A stretch of 64,000 nt of DNA from Mesorhizobium sp. CU3 (GTDB taxonomy: Bacteria > Pseudomonadota > Alphaproteobacteria > Rhizobiales > Rhizobiaceae), in contig NZ_VFWX01000001.1 in NCBI RefSeq assembly GCF_006442965.1, forward strand, positions 62,001 through 126,000, given 5' to 3'. Shown here piece by piece: positions 16,067-25,831 of the stretch; the stretch's first letter is position 1; the number at the start of each line of letters is the position of its first letter. The position numbers were made by a program, and so were the translations under genes. Below the pieces are notes generated by a model, which worked only from the letters and a program-made list of their open reading frames with translations, did no database searches and was not told the origin of the DNA.

Positions 16067-16960
16067 ATGAGAAACCTGCCGCATCTGAGCTATCTCGAAG
16101 CCTTCGAGGCGTCGGCGCGGCATCTGAGCTTCACCCGGGCGGCCGAAGAGCTGAAATGCACGCAAGCCGCGATCAGCCAGCGGGTGCGGGCGCTGGAGCA
16201 GTTCTTTGCCCGGCCACTGTTCCACCGGCTGCGCAACGGCCTGGAACTGACCGAGGTCGGCACTGCCTATCTGCCGGGCATCAGCGAGGCGCTCGACCGC
16301 GCCGAGGCCGCGACGCAGGGGCTGATGGGAGCGCGCGCGCAGACGAGCCTGACGGTGTCGGCGCCTCTGAGCTTCACGACCCTGTGGCTGGCCAGGCATC
16401 TGGGCAGCTTTTCCGCCGCGCATCCTGAGATCGAAATCCGCCTCAACAGCACGATCTGGACCGACCCCAATGTCGAGCTGGCGGATCTCAGCATCCTGGT
16501 GCTCGATCCCTCGCAGCAGATGCCGGCCGCGGTGAGGCTTGGGCAAGAGCGGCTGACGCTCCTGTGCGACCCCGCGACCGCCGGCAAGGCCGGCGCCAAA
16601 CCCGACAGCCACTGGTTCAACGCCGCGCGGCTCATCCATGTGCAGGGCCGCGTGCAATTGCTCGATCAATGGGCCAAGAGCAGAAAAATCGCCATTGCGC
16701 CGAAACTGGCGCCGATCAAGGCGGACAATGCGGCGGCCGCTCTCGAACTGGCGGCCTGCTCGGGCGGCATCGCCGCCACGCTCTCGACCTATGCCGCCGC
16801 CTATCTGCAATCGGGCCGACTGGTCGCGCCGTTCGGGCTGGGGGATGCGCTGGCGATTGCGTTGCATATCGTGCCGAACCCGCAACGCCGGCCGTCGAGG
16901 TCTGCCGCGCTGTTCATCGCGTGGCTGTCGCAGGCATTCTCGTCAAGCCAGGAGACATAG
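16067..16960 (+). CDS. LysR-family regulator, GcvA-like
   Basis: Transcription regulator of 297 residues with an N-terminal winged helix-turn-helix (LSYLEAFEASARHLSFTRAA, then TQAAISQRVRALEQF) and a C-terminal effector domain. The N terminus resembles GcvA, the glycine-cleavage regulator, which fits control of a glycine-producing sarcosine pathway. It is divergent from soxB and probably binds in the 129-base gap, which has the loose LysR half-site T-N11-A many times over, so no single operator can be named. Start is ATG 16067; a TTG one codon earlier is less likely. Confidence 0.88.
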   Translation: MRNLPHLSYLEAFEASARHLSFTRAAEELKCTQAAISQRVRALEQFFARPLFHRLRNGLELTEVGTAYLPGISEALDRAEAATQGLMGARAQTSLTVSAPLSFTTLWLARHLGSFSAAHPEIEIRLNSTIWTDPNVELADLSILVLDPSQQMPAAVRLGQERLTLLCDPATAGKAGAKPDSHWFNAARLIHVQGRVQLLDQWAKSRKIAIAPKLAPIKADNAAAALELAACSGGIAATLSTYAAAYLQSGRLVAPFGLGDALAIALHIVPNPQRRPSRSAALFIAWLSQAFSSSQET

Positions 16961-17110
16961 ACCGCGGCAACCCACGGCATGACATTTCATGCACGAAAAG
17001 TTGAGGCTTGGGCGGGTGCCCATGGGTTCATGCTTGTCGTAGAGGGCGATAGCATTCGGCTCGGGCGGGCTGGAATCAGGGCAAGAAAGAGAAGAGGGGA
17101 AGCCTGCTCG

Positions 17111-18898
17111 ATGGCAGTGCCTATTGCGCCGCCCGTTGAAGGGAAACCTGATGCGGGCTCTCCCAGCCGTTCCAGCAGATTCCGCTATGGCGGAATCGAT
17201 CTTAGCTACGGTCCCTTGCGTGGCATCCATTGGCGGGAGCGCATTGTTCGCTTCTCGATGCGGACGCATGCCCGGCTCGCGCTTGCCGTGCTCCTGGCCA
17301 GTGTCGGAGCCACGGGCGCGTTTCTCGGCACGCTGCGTGTCGCCGTTCGCCCCGCGGCCGTCGCGCAGGCGGTTCCGGCAACACCACAGCGGGTGAAACA
17401 GGTATCCACTGCCAAGGGCGATCGGCTGCCGCCGCCGAAGCTGGCAAATCGCGATGCGACGGCGGCTTTGGTGGAGGCGGAACCGGATGGATCCGCGGAC
17501 GAATTCACCTACCGCCGCGTCAAGGTTTCCCTCGGCGAGTTGGCCGACAACGCCACGGATGATGACCAACCCCTGCTCTACCAGGATAGCGAGCCGCCCG
17601 CGAAGACCAGTCCTTTCGATGTGTTGCTGGCAAGGCCCGGCCTTGCGGCGGCTTCGCTGCCATCACCGACGGCTTGGCGTACGGATGGCCGGACGCCCAC
17701 GATGCGGAGTGTTCCGATCAACGTCAGCACTGCGGCTGAACAGCCGCCGCCACAGGTCGAGCGCGTCGCGGCAATGCCTAACGCCACCAAAGATGTCGAC
17801 AGCCTGCTGGCCGCGGCCGGCGTCAGCGAGACCGACCGGCACGCGCTGGCCGATGCGTGGAGCAACCGCACGCTCGACCCTTCGGACCATCTCGATCTGA
17901 TCATGGAGAGGCCCGCATCGCCGGATCGGCCGCCAAGGTTGGCGGCGGTGCGTTTTCATCGCCGCGACGAGGCGGAGATGTTCCTTGCGCGAAGCGACGA
18001 CGGCAGCTTCCGGCGACTGGCCAGCCGCGAGCTCTACGACCGCATCGCCGCCGAAGCGGCCGATGTGGACTGCGGCGCCGCGCACCCGGACCGACAGCCG
18101 TCACAGCGGCGCCTCGGGAAGGCGAAAGTGCCCGCCGATGTGAGCGCCGAGATCGTCAATCTGGCGCGAGCCAACGGCTTGAGCGCCGACAAGACCGCCG
18201 GCCGGTCGATGGACCTGATCTTTCGAACCGGCACCGACGGCCGCTCCACGCTGATCTCCGCGACATTCCATGGCGGCGACGGCGACAAGATCTTCTATCG
18301 CTATCAGCCGTCAGCGACCGGACAAGCCGAATTCTTCGACGAACAAGGCAGATCGGTTTCGAAGATGCTGATGGCCAAACCGGTGGCCAATGGAAGGCTG
18401 GGCGACGGCTTTGCCTGGCGCGTGCATCCTATCCTCAAGCGATGGCTGCATCACAATGGCGTGGACTATGCCGCGCCTTACAATTCTCCGATCGTGGCCG
18501 CGGGCGACGGACGCGTCGTCAAGATCGGCTGGGAGTCCGGCTACGGCAAATATGTGCGCCTGCAGCATGACGGCGACTATTTCACCACTTACGCCCACAT
18601 CTCCCGCGTGCCCTCGAGCCTCAAAGTCGGCCAACGCGTGAAGCAGGGGCAGACCATCGCCTATATCGGCTCGACAGGTCTCTCGACGGGCCCGCATCTC
18701 TACTACGAACTCAGGATCGGCGGCCGCTACTACGATCCGACCGCGACCCGGCTGTCGGCGGGAACGCGATTGACCGGAGACGAGCTGGAAGCCTTCCGCA
18801 GGCAGATCGACCACGTAACGAGAATTTCACGCTACATCGAACGGGGGCCGACGGTCGACGGGGAAGCAGGGGCCGCCATGGCGCCGGCGCACAGTTAA
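17111..18898 (+). CDS. Membrane-anchored M23-family peptidase (LytM domain)
   Basis: Cell-wall protein of 595 residues: about 55 cytoplasmic residues, one transmembrane helix near 56-75 (LALAVLLASVGATGAFLGTL), a long periplasmic linker, and a C-terminal M23 domain near residues 430-550. The zinc motif HNGVD (HxxxD) is intact, but the usual HLH of the last strand reads GPHLYYEL: the catalytic first His stays while the zinc-binding second His is Tyr. It may cut peptidoglycan peptides, or act as a non-enzymatic amidase activator like EnvC or NlpD. Start at ATG 17111 follows AGGGGAAG; an in-frame start at 16979 is possible. It converges on actR with a 4-base gap. Confidence 0.85.
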   Translation: MAVPIAPPVEGKPDAGSPSRSSRFRYGGIDLSYGPLRGIHWRERIVRFSMRTHARLALAVLLASVGATGAFLGTLRVAVRPAAVAQAVPATPQRVKQVSTAKGDRLPPPKLANRDATAALVEAEPDGSADEFTYRRVKVSLGELADNATDDDQPLLYQDSEPPAKTSPFDVLLARPGLAAASLPSPTAWRTDGRTPTMRSVPINVSTAAEQPPPQVERVAAMPNATKDVDSLLAAAGVSETDRHALADAWSNRTLDPSDHLDLIMERPASPDRPPRLAAVRFHRRDEAEMFLARSDDGSFRRLASRELYDRIAAEAADVDCGAAHPDRQPSQRRLGKAKVPADVSAEIVNLARANGLSADKTAGRSMDLIFRTGTDGRSTLISATFHGGDGDKIFYRYQPSATGQAEFFDEQGRSVSKMLMAKPVANGRLGDGFAWRVHPILKRWLHHNGVDYAAPYNSPIVAAGDGRVVKIGWESGYGKYVRLQHDGDYFTTYAHISRVPSSLKVGQRVKQGQTIAYIGSTGLSTGPHLYYELRIGGRYYDPTATRLSAGTRLTGDELEAFRRQIDHVTRISRYIERGPTVDGEAGAAMAPAHS

Positions 18899-18902
18899 CT
18901 AT

Positions 18903-19433
18903 CTACTGCACCACGCGCTTCTCAAGCTTGCGGGCGAGAGTGCGCCGATGCAGGCCGAGCCGCCGCGCTGTCTCGGAGATGTTGAAGCCGGTCTCGACCA
19001 GCGTCTCGTGAATGCGTTCCCATTCGAGGTTCTTGATCGAGGTGGGACGGCTTGTGAGCGCCACGGACGTGTCGCCCTCGGCGCGGCCGAAAGCGGCTTC
19101 GATGTCGTCGGTGTTGGCCGGCTTGGCAAGATAGTGGCAGGCGCCTAGCTTGATCGCCTCGACCGCCGTGGCGATGCTGGCAAATCCGGTCAGCACGACG
19201 ATCCGGATCGATGGATCGCGGGCGTTCAGGAGCTTGACGCATTCCAGACCCGAGCCGGCGCCGAGCTTGAGATCGACCACGGCATAGGCCGGCACCGCCG
19301 TTTCCAGCGCGGCGTGCAACGCCTCGCGGTCCGGGCAGACCGTGACCGCGTAGTCGCGCTTTTCGAAGGAGCGTTTAAGCGTCTTCGCAAAGGTGGCGTC
19401 GTCCTCGACGATAAACAGCGATCGATCAGCCAT
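18903..19433 (-). CDS. actR: Two-component response regulator ActR/RegA
   Basis: Partner of the adjacent sensor kinase, 176 residues. The receiver domain has the acidic pocket at residues 11-12, phospho-acceptor Asp54 in YAVVDLKLGAG and a conserved Lys in YLAKPAN. A short linker leads to a Fis-like helix-turn-helix (ISETARRLGLHRRTLARKL). In Rhodobacter (RegA/PrrA) and Sinorhizobium (ActR) such proteins control respiration, photosynthesis or nitrogen genes and acid tolerance. It overlaps the end of actS by 8 bases with the start used here; ATG 19448 gives five more residues and cannot be excluded. Confidence 0.93.
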   Translation of the reverse strand: MADRSLFIVEDDATFAKTLKRSFEKRDYAVTVCPDREALHAALETAVPAYAVVDLKLGAGSGLECVKLLNARDPSIRIVVLTGFASIATAVEAIKLGACHYLAKPANTDDIEAAFGRAEGDTSVALTSRPTSIKNLEWERIHETLVETGFNISETARRLGLHRRTLARKLEKRVVQ

Positions 19434-20766
19434 GGTGATCGGTTCCATCGGTCAGCGCCGCCAGCGGCAGCGAAAGGGTGACGCTGGCGCCTTCGGTCAT
19501 ATTGCGCACCGCAATATCGCCGCCAAGCTTGCGCACCACGTTGAACACCAGGAACAGGCCGAGCCCGCCGCCCGGCCTTCCCTTGCTCGACATATAGGGC
19601 TGGCCGAGCGCGGCCAGAATATCCTTGTCGAAACCCGGTCCGCGATCGGTCACGGAAAACACCAGCTTCTCGTCGTCCTGCTTGACGGTGACGCCGACCC
19701 AATCGTGCGATGCCTCAAGGGCGTTGTCGAGCACATTGAAGATGACCTGCTTCAACGCCGTGTCGGACACCATCTCGCCGTCGGGGTTGAAATCGTTTCG
19801 GTAGTCCAGCTTCAAGGGCTGGCGGCTGACGCGCCACTCCTGGACGAGGTCGTCGAGGAAATGGCGGATGGTGGTGCGGATCGTGCCCTCGCCGCGCGCC
19901 TGTCCCGAAGACATCAGGATGCCGGTGACGATGCTCTTGCAGCGCTCGATCTGCGCCAGCATCTCGGCGACGTCTTCCGACAGTTCGCGGTTGCGCTTGA
20001 TGCCGCGCATATGGCGCCAGTCGGAGAGGATCACGGAGATGGTCGAGAGCGGCGTGCCGAGTTCGTGCGCGGCGCCGGAGGCGAGCAGGCCCATGCGCAC
20101 GATGTGGTCCTCCTCGGCCGAGCGTTGGCGGAGATCCGCAAGGTAAGCATCGCGCTCACGCAGGTTGCGGTTGATGCGCGTCATGAAGATGACGATCAGG
20201 CCGGCGGCCAGCACGAAGCAGATGAACATGCCGCGCAGGTGCAGCGCCAGGAGGTCGCTGCCGCCATGATGCGGGATGGCGATGGGCTGGAAGACGAATA
20301 TCAGGAAGACGAAGCAGGCCGAGGCCGCGGCCACCAGGATCCAGGTGGACCACGGCGTCAACAGCGCCGCGCCGAGCGTGATCTGCAGCAGATAGAGCGA
20401 GACAAAGGGATTCGAGGCGCCGCCGCTGAGATAGAGCTGCGTGGTCAGCGCCGCCATGTCGAAGATCAGCGCGACGAAGAGCTGCGTGTTGGAGATGCGG
20501 CGGTTGCCGCGCAGCGCAAGCAGGCTGAAGATGTTCAGCCCGACGAGGAACAGCACCACGGCCGCCATCTCCGGCAGCGGCAGCGGGATGTCGAACCAAT
20601 ATTGCGTTACCAGAATCGTGAGCACCTGCCCGGCCACCGCCAGCCAACGAAGTTGGACGAGCAGAAGCAGGTTCTTGCGGTTCGTCGCGTCGGAATTCGA
20701 GCTGCCCTGGCCGGCAGGAGAAGCAGCCATGGACGGCTTGTCGTGATGCGGCCACGCGATGTTCAT
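19426..20766 (-). CDS. actS: Redox sensor histidine kinase ActS/RegB
   Basis: Inner-membrane kinase of 446 residues with about six transmembrane helices between residues 35 and 197. The ubiquinone-binding signature of RegB, GGASNPF, lies at 115-121; the phospho-acceptor His234 is in GAAHELGTPLSTI; and the redox-active cysteine of the family is present as Cys276 in IERCKSIV. These show a sensor of quinone pool or oxygen state. Its start overlaps the surf1 stop in ATGA and its end overlaps actR, so it is translated with the oxidase assembly gene and the regulator. That coupling suggests it monitors the quinol that Cyo consumes. Confidence 0.94.
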   Translation of the reverse strand: MNIAWPHHDKPSMAASPAGQGSSNSDATNRKNLLLLVQLRWLAVAGQVLTILVTQYWFDIPLPLPEMAAVVLFLVGLNIFSLLALRGNRRISNTQLFVALIFDMAALTTQLYLSGGASNPFVSLYLLQITLGAALLTPWSTWILVAAASACFVFLIFVFQPIAIPHHGGSDLLALHLRGMFICFVLAAGLIVIFMTRINRNLRERDAYLADLRQRSAEEDHIVRMGLLASGAAHELGTPLSTISVILSDWRHMRGIKRNRELSEDVAEMLAQIERCKSIVTGILMSSGQARGEGTIRTTIRHFLDDLVQEWRVSRQPLKLDYRNDFNPDGEMVSDTALKQVIFNVLDNALEASHDWVGVTVKQDDEKLVFSVTDRGPGFDKDILAALGQPYMSSKGRPGGGLGLFLVFNVVRKLGGDIAVRNMTEGASVTLSLPLAALTDGTDHHG

Positions 20767-21554
20767 CGCGCTGCGTTCCGATTGCGCGCGAGTATCGGCC
20801 TGGCAAGCGCGATCGCCAGCATCGCCGCCAAAGCGAACCAGGTCAAAGCATAGACCAGATGGCTGTTGCGGAAGGCGACGACGGTGAGACCGCCACGCGG
20901 CCAGATGTCCGCGCCGGACGCTTCGGCGTCGACGAAATAGGGCGCGACATCGGCGAGGCCGCGCGCCTTGGCGATGGCCGCGACGTCGCGCGAATACCAG
21001 CGGTTGCCGGCCGCGTCGTTGCTGCGCAGGAAGCCGCCGCCGGGCTCGCTGATGCGCAGCAGGCCGTCGACCGTCGCCGGCGCGGCGATGCTGCTTTCCT
21101 GCTGGAACTCCGCCTTGCGCTCCTGCGGAACGAAGCCGCGATTGACCAGCACCGTGAAGCCATCGTCGGTGCGCATCGGCGTCAGCACCCAGTAGCCGCC
21201 GCCAAGCTCGGTCACCGCCTGCACCAGCGTGTTGGCGCCGCTCTGGAACTGCCCGCCTAACCGCACATGGCGGTATTCATAGCCGGCCGCGTCGATGGCG
21301 CCCCAGGCTGCGGGGCCTGGCGCGTCGACGACCGGGGCATGGATGCGCTGGTCGACACGGGCGATCAGGTCGAGCTTCCAGACCCGCCTTTCCAACTGCC
21401 AGATGCCGAGGCCGACAAACACCAGGACGCCGACGAGCCCGAGCAGCGGCAGGAACAATCGCGACGCCGAGCCGACACCCGGCGGCGATGCGAAGCCGGC
21501 ACGGCCGGCCATCTCATCCGCCTTTGTCCTCCCGGCGCTCGACACGTGGCTCAT
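20763..21554 (-). CDS. SURF1-family oxidase assembly protein
   Basis: Inner-membrane assembly factor of 263 residues with two helices, one near residues 33-52 (LFLPLLGLVGVLVFVGLGIW, followed by QLERR) and one near the C terminus (LVYALTWFALAAMLAIALA). Between them is the periplasmic domain with GGYWVLTPMRTDDGFTVLVN and a family RGFVP. SURF1 proteins help insert heme into haem-copper oxidases; this one lies directly after cyoD and should serve the bo3-type oxidase. Start at 21554 overlaps the cyoD stop in ATGA; the frame is open further upstream without homology. Confidence 0.92.
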   Translation of the reverse strand: MSHVSSAGRTKADEMAGRAGFASPPGVGSASRLFLPLLGLVGVLVFVGLGIWQLERRVWKLDLIARVDQRIHAPVVDAPGPAAWGAIDAAGYEYRHVRLGGQFQSGANTLVQAVTELGGGYWVLTPMRTDDGFTVLVNRGFVPQERKAEFQQESSIAAPATVDGLLRISEPGGGFLRSNDAAGNRWYSRDVAAIAKARGLADVAPYFVDAEASGADIWPRGGLTVVAFRNSHLVYALTWFALAAMLAIALARPILARNRNAAR

Positions 21555-21928
21555 GGCATCTGCTGCATCTCGTGGAGGCCGGGCATCATGTTGGCGTTGA
21601 GGTGGTACATCACCCATAGCGAGCCGCTGAGCACGATGACGACGAGGATGACCGTGAAGATCAAGGCCAGCATCGACCAGCCGCCCTCCGAGGCGGGGGT
21701 CATGTGCAGGAAGAAGATCATATGGACGATGATCTGCACCGCGGCGAAGGCCATGATGATGACGGCCGTGGCCTGCTTGTTGTCGATGACGCCGTCCATC
21801 ACCAGCCAGAACGGAATGGCCGTGAGGATGACCGACAGGAAAAAGCCGATCAAGTAGCCCTTCAACGAGCCGTGCGCGGCGCCGCCATGGCCGTGGTCGG
21901 CGTGATCGGCATGATCGTGAGCACTCAT
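21551..21928 (-). CDS. cyoD: Cytochrome o ubiquinol oxidase subunit IV
   Basis: Small three-helix membrane subunit, 125 residues, with a histidine-rich start (MSAHDHADHADHGHGGAAHG) and the family helix IIMAFAAVQIIVHMIFFLHM. It stabilises CuB in the main subunit in E. coli. Start at 21928 overlaps the cyoC stop in ATGA. The His-rich leader may bind metal, which is speculation. Confidence 0.94.
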   Translation of the reverse strand: MSAHDHADHADHGHGGAAHGSLKGYLIGFFLSVILTAIPFWLVMDGVIDNKQATAVIIMAFAAVQIIVHMIFFLHMTPASEGGWSMLALIFTVILVVIVLSGSLWVMYHLNANMMPGLHEMQQMP

Positions 21929-22551
21929 CGCAACGTCCCCATCAGATAGACGAAGGTGAAAACGCCGATCCAGACGACGTCGAGAAAGTGCCAGAACATT
22001 GAAAGGCACATTAGCCGGCGGCGGTTGGCCTCGATGAGGCCATATCTCGCGACCTGGATCATCAGCGTCACCATCCAGACGATGCCGAAGGTGACGTGCA
22101 GGCCGTGCGTGCCGACCAGCGTGAAGAAAGAGGACAGGAAGGCGCTGCGCTGCGGCGTCGCGCCCTCATGGATCATGTGCGCGAACTCGTAGAGCTCGAT
22201 CGACAGGAAGGCGAGGCCGAACAGCATGGTGACGCCAAGCCAGGCTTGCGTCGCGCCGACACGACCCTTGACCATGGTCAGCATGGCAAAGCCGTAGGTG
22301 ATCGAGGAGAGCAACAGCATGGTGGTGTTGACGGCCACCAGGCCGAGGTCGAACAAGTCCTTCGGCGCCGGGCCCGCCGCGTAATTGCCGCCGAGCACGC
22401 CAAAAGCCGCGAACAGCATGGCGAAGATCAGGCAGTCGCTCATCAGATAGAGCCAGAAGCCGAGCATGGTGCTGCTGCCTTCGGCATGCGCATGCTCTTC
22501 TTCCAGGTGGAAGACCGGTCCGGCGTCGGCCGTGGTTGCCGTCGATGCCAT
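21925..22551 (-). CDS. cyoC: Cytochrome o ubiquinol oxidase subunit III
   Basis: Five-helix membrane subunit of the haem-copper quinol oxidase, 208 residues. Typical parts are LGFWLYLMSDCLIFAMLFAA at the first helix and VGTHGLHVTFGIVWM in the third. It has no redox centres. The start is the ATG of MASTATTADAG; a TTG two codons earlier is less likely. It follows cyoB with a 9-base gap and overlaps cyoD. Confidence 0.95.
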   Translation of the reverse strand: MASTATTADAGPVFHLEEEHAHAEGSSTMLGFWLYLMSDCLIFAMLFAAFGVLGGNYAAGPAPKDLFDLGLVAVNTTMLLLSSITYGFAMLTMVKGRVGATQAWLGVTMLFGLAFLSIELYEFAHMIHEGATPQRSAFLSSFFTLVGTHGLHVTFGIVWMVTLMIQVARYGLIEANRRRLMCLSMFWHFLDVVWIGVFTFVYLMGTLR

Positions 22552-22560
22552 GATCAAACC

Positions 22561-24558
22561 CTAGCCCTGTGCTGCAAGGAGCTTTGTCCTCGCCTCTTCC
22601 GTTTGCGTGACCTCGGCTGCCGGAATGTCGAAGTCGCGGTGATAGTTGAAGGTGTGGCCGATCGCGGTGGCGATCAGGCAGACGAAGCTCAGCGCCGCCA
22701 GCCACCACATGTACCAGATCAGCCCGAAACCGAGCGCGACGCTGAACACCGCCAGGATGACACCGGTGCCGGTGTTGCTCGGCATGTGGATCGGCTTGTA
22801 GCCGGCGAGCGGGCGCTTGTAGCCGGCCTTCTTCATGTCCCACCAGGCGTCGTTATCGCGGATGACCGGCGTGAAGGCGAAGTTGTAGGCCGGCGGCGGC
22901 GAAGACGTCGACCATTCGAGCGTGCGGCCGTCCCAGGGATCGCCGGTGACGTCGACCAGTTCGGCGCGCTTGCGGATCGAGACATATATCTGCACCAGGA
23001 AGGCGGCGATGCCGCAGGCGATCAGCACCGCGCCGAAGGCGGCGATGACGAACCATATCTGCAGCGAGGGGTCGTCGAAGACCCGCATGCGGCGCGTCAC
23101 GCCCATCAGGCCGAGGATGTAGAGCGGCATGAAGGCGAACCAGAAGCCGAGCACCCAGCACCAGAACGAGACCTTGCCCCAGAATGGATCGAGCTTGAAG
23201 CCGAAGGCCTTCGGCCACCAATAGGCGATGCCGGCGAACAGGCCGAACAGCACGCCGCCAATGATGACGTTGTGGAAATGCGCGATCAGGAACAGGCTGT
23301 TGTGCAGGACGAAGTCGGCCGGCGGCACGGCGAGCAGCACGCCGGTCATGCCGCCGACGGTGAAGGTCAGCATGAAGGCCACCGTCCACATCATCGGCAG
23401 TTCGAAGCGGATGCGGCCGCGATACATCGTGAAAAGCCAGTTGAATATCTTCGCTCCCGTCGGGATCGAGATGATCATCGTGGTGATGCCGAAGAAGGAA
23501 TTGACGCTGGCGCCGGAGCCCATGGTGAAGAAGTGGTGCAGCCAGACCAGATAGGACAGGATGGTGATGACCACCGTGGCGTAGACCATCGAGGTGTAGC
23601 CGAACAGCCGCTTGCCAGAGAAGGTCGCGGTGACTTCGGAGAAGACGCCGAACAGCGGCAGGATGAGGATGTAGACCTCCGGGTGACCCCATATCCAGAT
23701 AAGGTTCACATACATCATCGGGTTGCCGCCGAAGTCGTTGGTGAAGAAGTTGGTGCCGACATAGCGGTCGAGCGCAAGAAGCGTCAGCACCGCCGTCAGC
23801 ACCGGGAAGGAGGCGACGATCAAGACGTTGGTGCAGAGCGAGGTCCAGGTGAAGACCGGCATGCGCATCATGGTCATGCCGGGCGCGCGCATCTTGATGA
23901 TGGTGCAGATCAGATTGATGCCCGACAGTGTCGTGCCGACACCCGCCACCTGCAGCGCCCATATGTAATAATCGACGCCGACATCGGGACTGTAGCCGAT
24001 GCCGGAAAGCGGCGGGTAGGCCAGCCATCCAGTGCGGGCGAACTCGCCGACGAACAGCGAGGCCATGACGAGGATGGCGCCGCCGACCGTCATCCAGAAG
24101 CTGAAATTGTTGAGGAAGGGGAAGGAGACGTCACGCGCGCCGATCTGCAGCGGCACGACGAAGTTCATCAGTCCGGTGACGAAAGGCATCGCCACGAAGA
24201 AGATCATGATCACACCATGCGCGGTGAAGATCTGATCATAGTGATGGGCGTTGAGATAACCTTCCGAGCCGTTGAAGGCGATGGCTTGCTGCAGGCGCAT
24301 CATGATCGCGTCGGAGAAGCCGCGCAAAAGCATGACCAAGCCGAGCACCATGTACATGATGCCGATCTTCTTGTGGTCGACGCTGGTGAACCACTCGCGC
24401 CACAGATAGCCCCAGAGCTTGAAGTAGGTGATGGCGCCGAGAAGCGCCAGGCCGCCGAGCGCCACGACGATGAAGGTGCCGACGACGATCGGCTCGTGCA
24501 GCGGCAGCGAGTCCAGCGTGAGGCGGCCGAAGATGAACTTGGTCAGCGTCTCGGACAT
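22561..24558 (-). CDS. cyoB: Cytochrome o ubiquinol oxidase subunit I
   Basis: Catalytic subunit holding low-spin haem, high-spin haem and CuB; oxidises ubiquinol and reduces oxygen while pumping protons. The 665-residue protein has the haem-copper core, including [15 protein letters not shown] (CuB His and the Tyr cross-linked to it), HHFFTMG with two further CuB His, and HFHNVIIGG near the haem ligands. Length equals that of E. coli CyoB. It lies 10 bases after cyoA. Confidence 0.97.
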   Translation of the reverse strand: MSETLTKFIFGRLTLDSLPLHEPIVVGTFIVVALGGLALLGAITYFKLWGYLWREWFTSVDHKKIGIMYMVLGLVMLLRGFSDAIMMRLQQAIAFNGSEGYLNAHHYDQIFTAHGVIMIFFVAMPFVTGLMNFVVPLQIGARDVSFPFLNNFSFWMTVGGAILVMASLFVGEFARTGWLAYPPLSGIGYSPDVGVDYYIWALQVAGVGTTLSGINLICTIIKMRAPGMTMMRMPVFTWTSLCTNVLIVASFPVLTAVLTLLALDRYVGTNFFTNDFGGNPMMYVNLIWIWGHPEVYILILPLFGVFSEVTATFSGKRLFGYTSMVYATVVITILSYLVWLHHFFTMGSGASVNSFFGITTMIISIPTGAKIFNWLFTMYRGRIRFELPMMWTVAFMLTFTVGGMTGVLLAVPPADFVLHNSLFLIAHFHNVIIGGVLFGLFAGIAYWWPKAFGFKLDPFWGKVSFWCWVLGFWFAFMPLYILGLMGVTRRMRVFDDPSLQIWFVIAAFGAVLIACGIAAFLVQIYVSIRKRAELVDVTGDPWDGRTLEWSTSSPPPAYNFAFTPVIRDNDAWWDMKKAGYKRPLAGYKPIHMPSNTGTGVILAVFSVALGFGLIWYMWWLAALSFVCLIATAIGHTFNYHRDFDIPAAEVTQTEEARTKLLAAQG

Positions 24559-24568
24559 CTTCTATCCC

Positions 24569-25744
24569 TCATAATTCCAGACGCAGCAGGCCGAGCGACG
24601 GCCTGTCCGCCTCGGCCTGGCGGCTGCCGGCGCCGGGTTTGAGCAGCCCGACGCCGCGCAGCGGCGACAGGTCCCTGACCGGCCAGTCCTGGTCATCGGC
24701 ATCGCGGGCCGCGCGCGAAGCGGCGGCCGCTTCCTCGGCCGTGCAGATGCTAGCGACATAGGACGGCCCGTCGCCGAACACCGCGCCGCGCCGCGCGACC
24801 TTGTCGTATTGCAGCGGCAGCGTGTTGCGCACGCCGGCAAGGCCGAGTCCGCCCTTGGCGTCGATCGACATCATCTCGTTCATGCACATCTTGCCGCGCT
24901 CGACGCACAGATTGAGGATGGCGCCGTAGAGGTCGGGATCGACGGAGGCATAGCGACGGACCGGCTCATTCTCGCTCGGCTTTTCGAGCGCGAGATAGCT
25001 TTCACGCGTCAGCGTGGCCTGCGCACCCTTTGCCTGCGCCACCCAGTCGGTGAAGGCCTGGTCGGACAGGCCGCGGAAAGCGAAGCGCATGCCGGAGAAG
25101 CCGGCGCCGCTGTAATTGGCCGAAAAGCCGGTATAGCTGCCCGGACGGTTGATGACGGCATGCAGCTTGGTTTCCATGGCCGGCATTGCATAGATCTGCC
25201 CGGCCAGGGCCGGAATGTAGAAGGAGTTCATCACCGTCGAGGAGGTGATGCGGAAGTCGATCGGCTGGTTGACCGGCGCCGCCAGCTCGTTGACCGAAGC
25301 AATGCCGTAGTCCGGGTAGATGAAGAGCCATTTCCAGTCGAGCGCGACGACCTCGACCTTGAGCGGCTTGTGGTTCTGTGTCACCGGCTGCCCGGGCTCG
25401 ATGCGGTCGATGCGCCGGTAAGGGTCGAGCAGATGCGTGCCGAGCCAGGTCAGCGCGCCCAGGCAGATGATGATGAGCAGCGGCGCCGCCCAGATCACCA
25501 GCTCCAGCTTGGTCGAATGGTCCCAGTCGGGCGTGTAGGTGGCGTCCGTGTTGGACTGCCGGTAGCGCCAGGCAAACAGCACCGTCAGCGCCATGACCGG
25601 CACGATGATGAGCAGCATCAGCAAGGTGGAGACGACGAGCAGATCGCGCTGCTGCGCCGCCACGTCGCCGGCGGGCGCCAGCACGACGAAGTCGCAGCCG
25701 CTGAGCAGCACGGCCAGAGGAAGCAGAAGCAAGGATCGTTTCAT
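24569..25744 (-). CDS. cyoA: Cytochrome o ubiquinol oxidase subunit II
   Basis: Membrane-anchored lipoprotein subunit, 391 residues. A lipobox LLSGC places the lipidated cysteine at residue 17; two helices follow (LLVVSTLLMLLIIVPVMALT and a second near 85-105). The periplasmic cupredoxin domain lacks the CuA cysteines, as in quinol oxidases rather than cytochrome c oxidases. The C terminus is longer than in E. coli (315) with a tail containing CTAEEAAAASRAARDADDQD. Start at the ATG 25744; a GTG one codon upstream is less likely. First gene of the cyoABCD-surf1-actSR unit. Confidence 0.95.
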   Translation of the reverse strand: MKRSLLLLPLAVLLSGCDFVVLAPAGDVAAQQRDLLVVSTLLMLLIIVPVMALTVLFAWRYRQSNTDATYTPDWDHSTKLELVIWAAPLLIIICLGALTWLGTHLLDPYRRIDRIEPGQPVTQNHKPLKVEVVALDWKWLFIYPDYGIASVNELAAPVNQPIDFRITSSTVMNSFYIPALAGQIYAMPAMETKLHAVINRPGSYTGFSANYSGAGFSGMRFAFRGLSDQAFTDWVAQAKGAQATLTRESYLALEKPSENEPVRRYASVDPDLYGAILNLCVERGKMCMNEMMSIDAKGGLGLAGVRNTLPLQYDKVARRGAVFGDGPSYVASICTAEEAAAASRAARDADDQDWPVRDLSPLRGVGLLKPGAGSRQAEADRPSLGLLRLEL

Positions 25745-25831
25745 CACGTTGCCCTCGATGGCGCGGCGGCAGGCCCTTACGAATTACGGCGCGATATCGG
25801 CCAACGGCTACTGCCGCCGCCGGCGCGACGA

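Noticed and set aside
22096..24642. Open frame of 848 codons on the plus strand
   Set aside because: Antisense to cyoB and cyoC; extreme His, Asp, Glu, Gln and Arg content and no domain.
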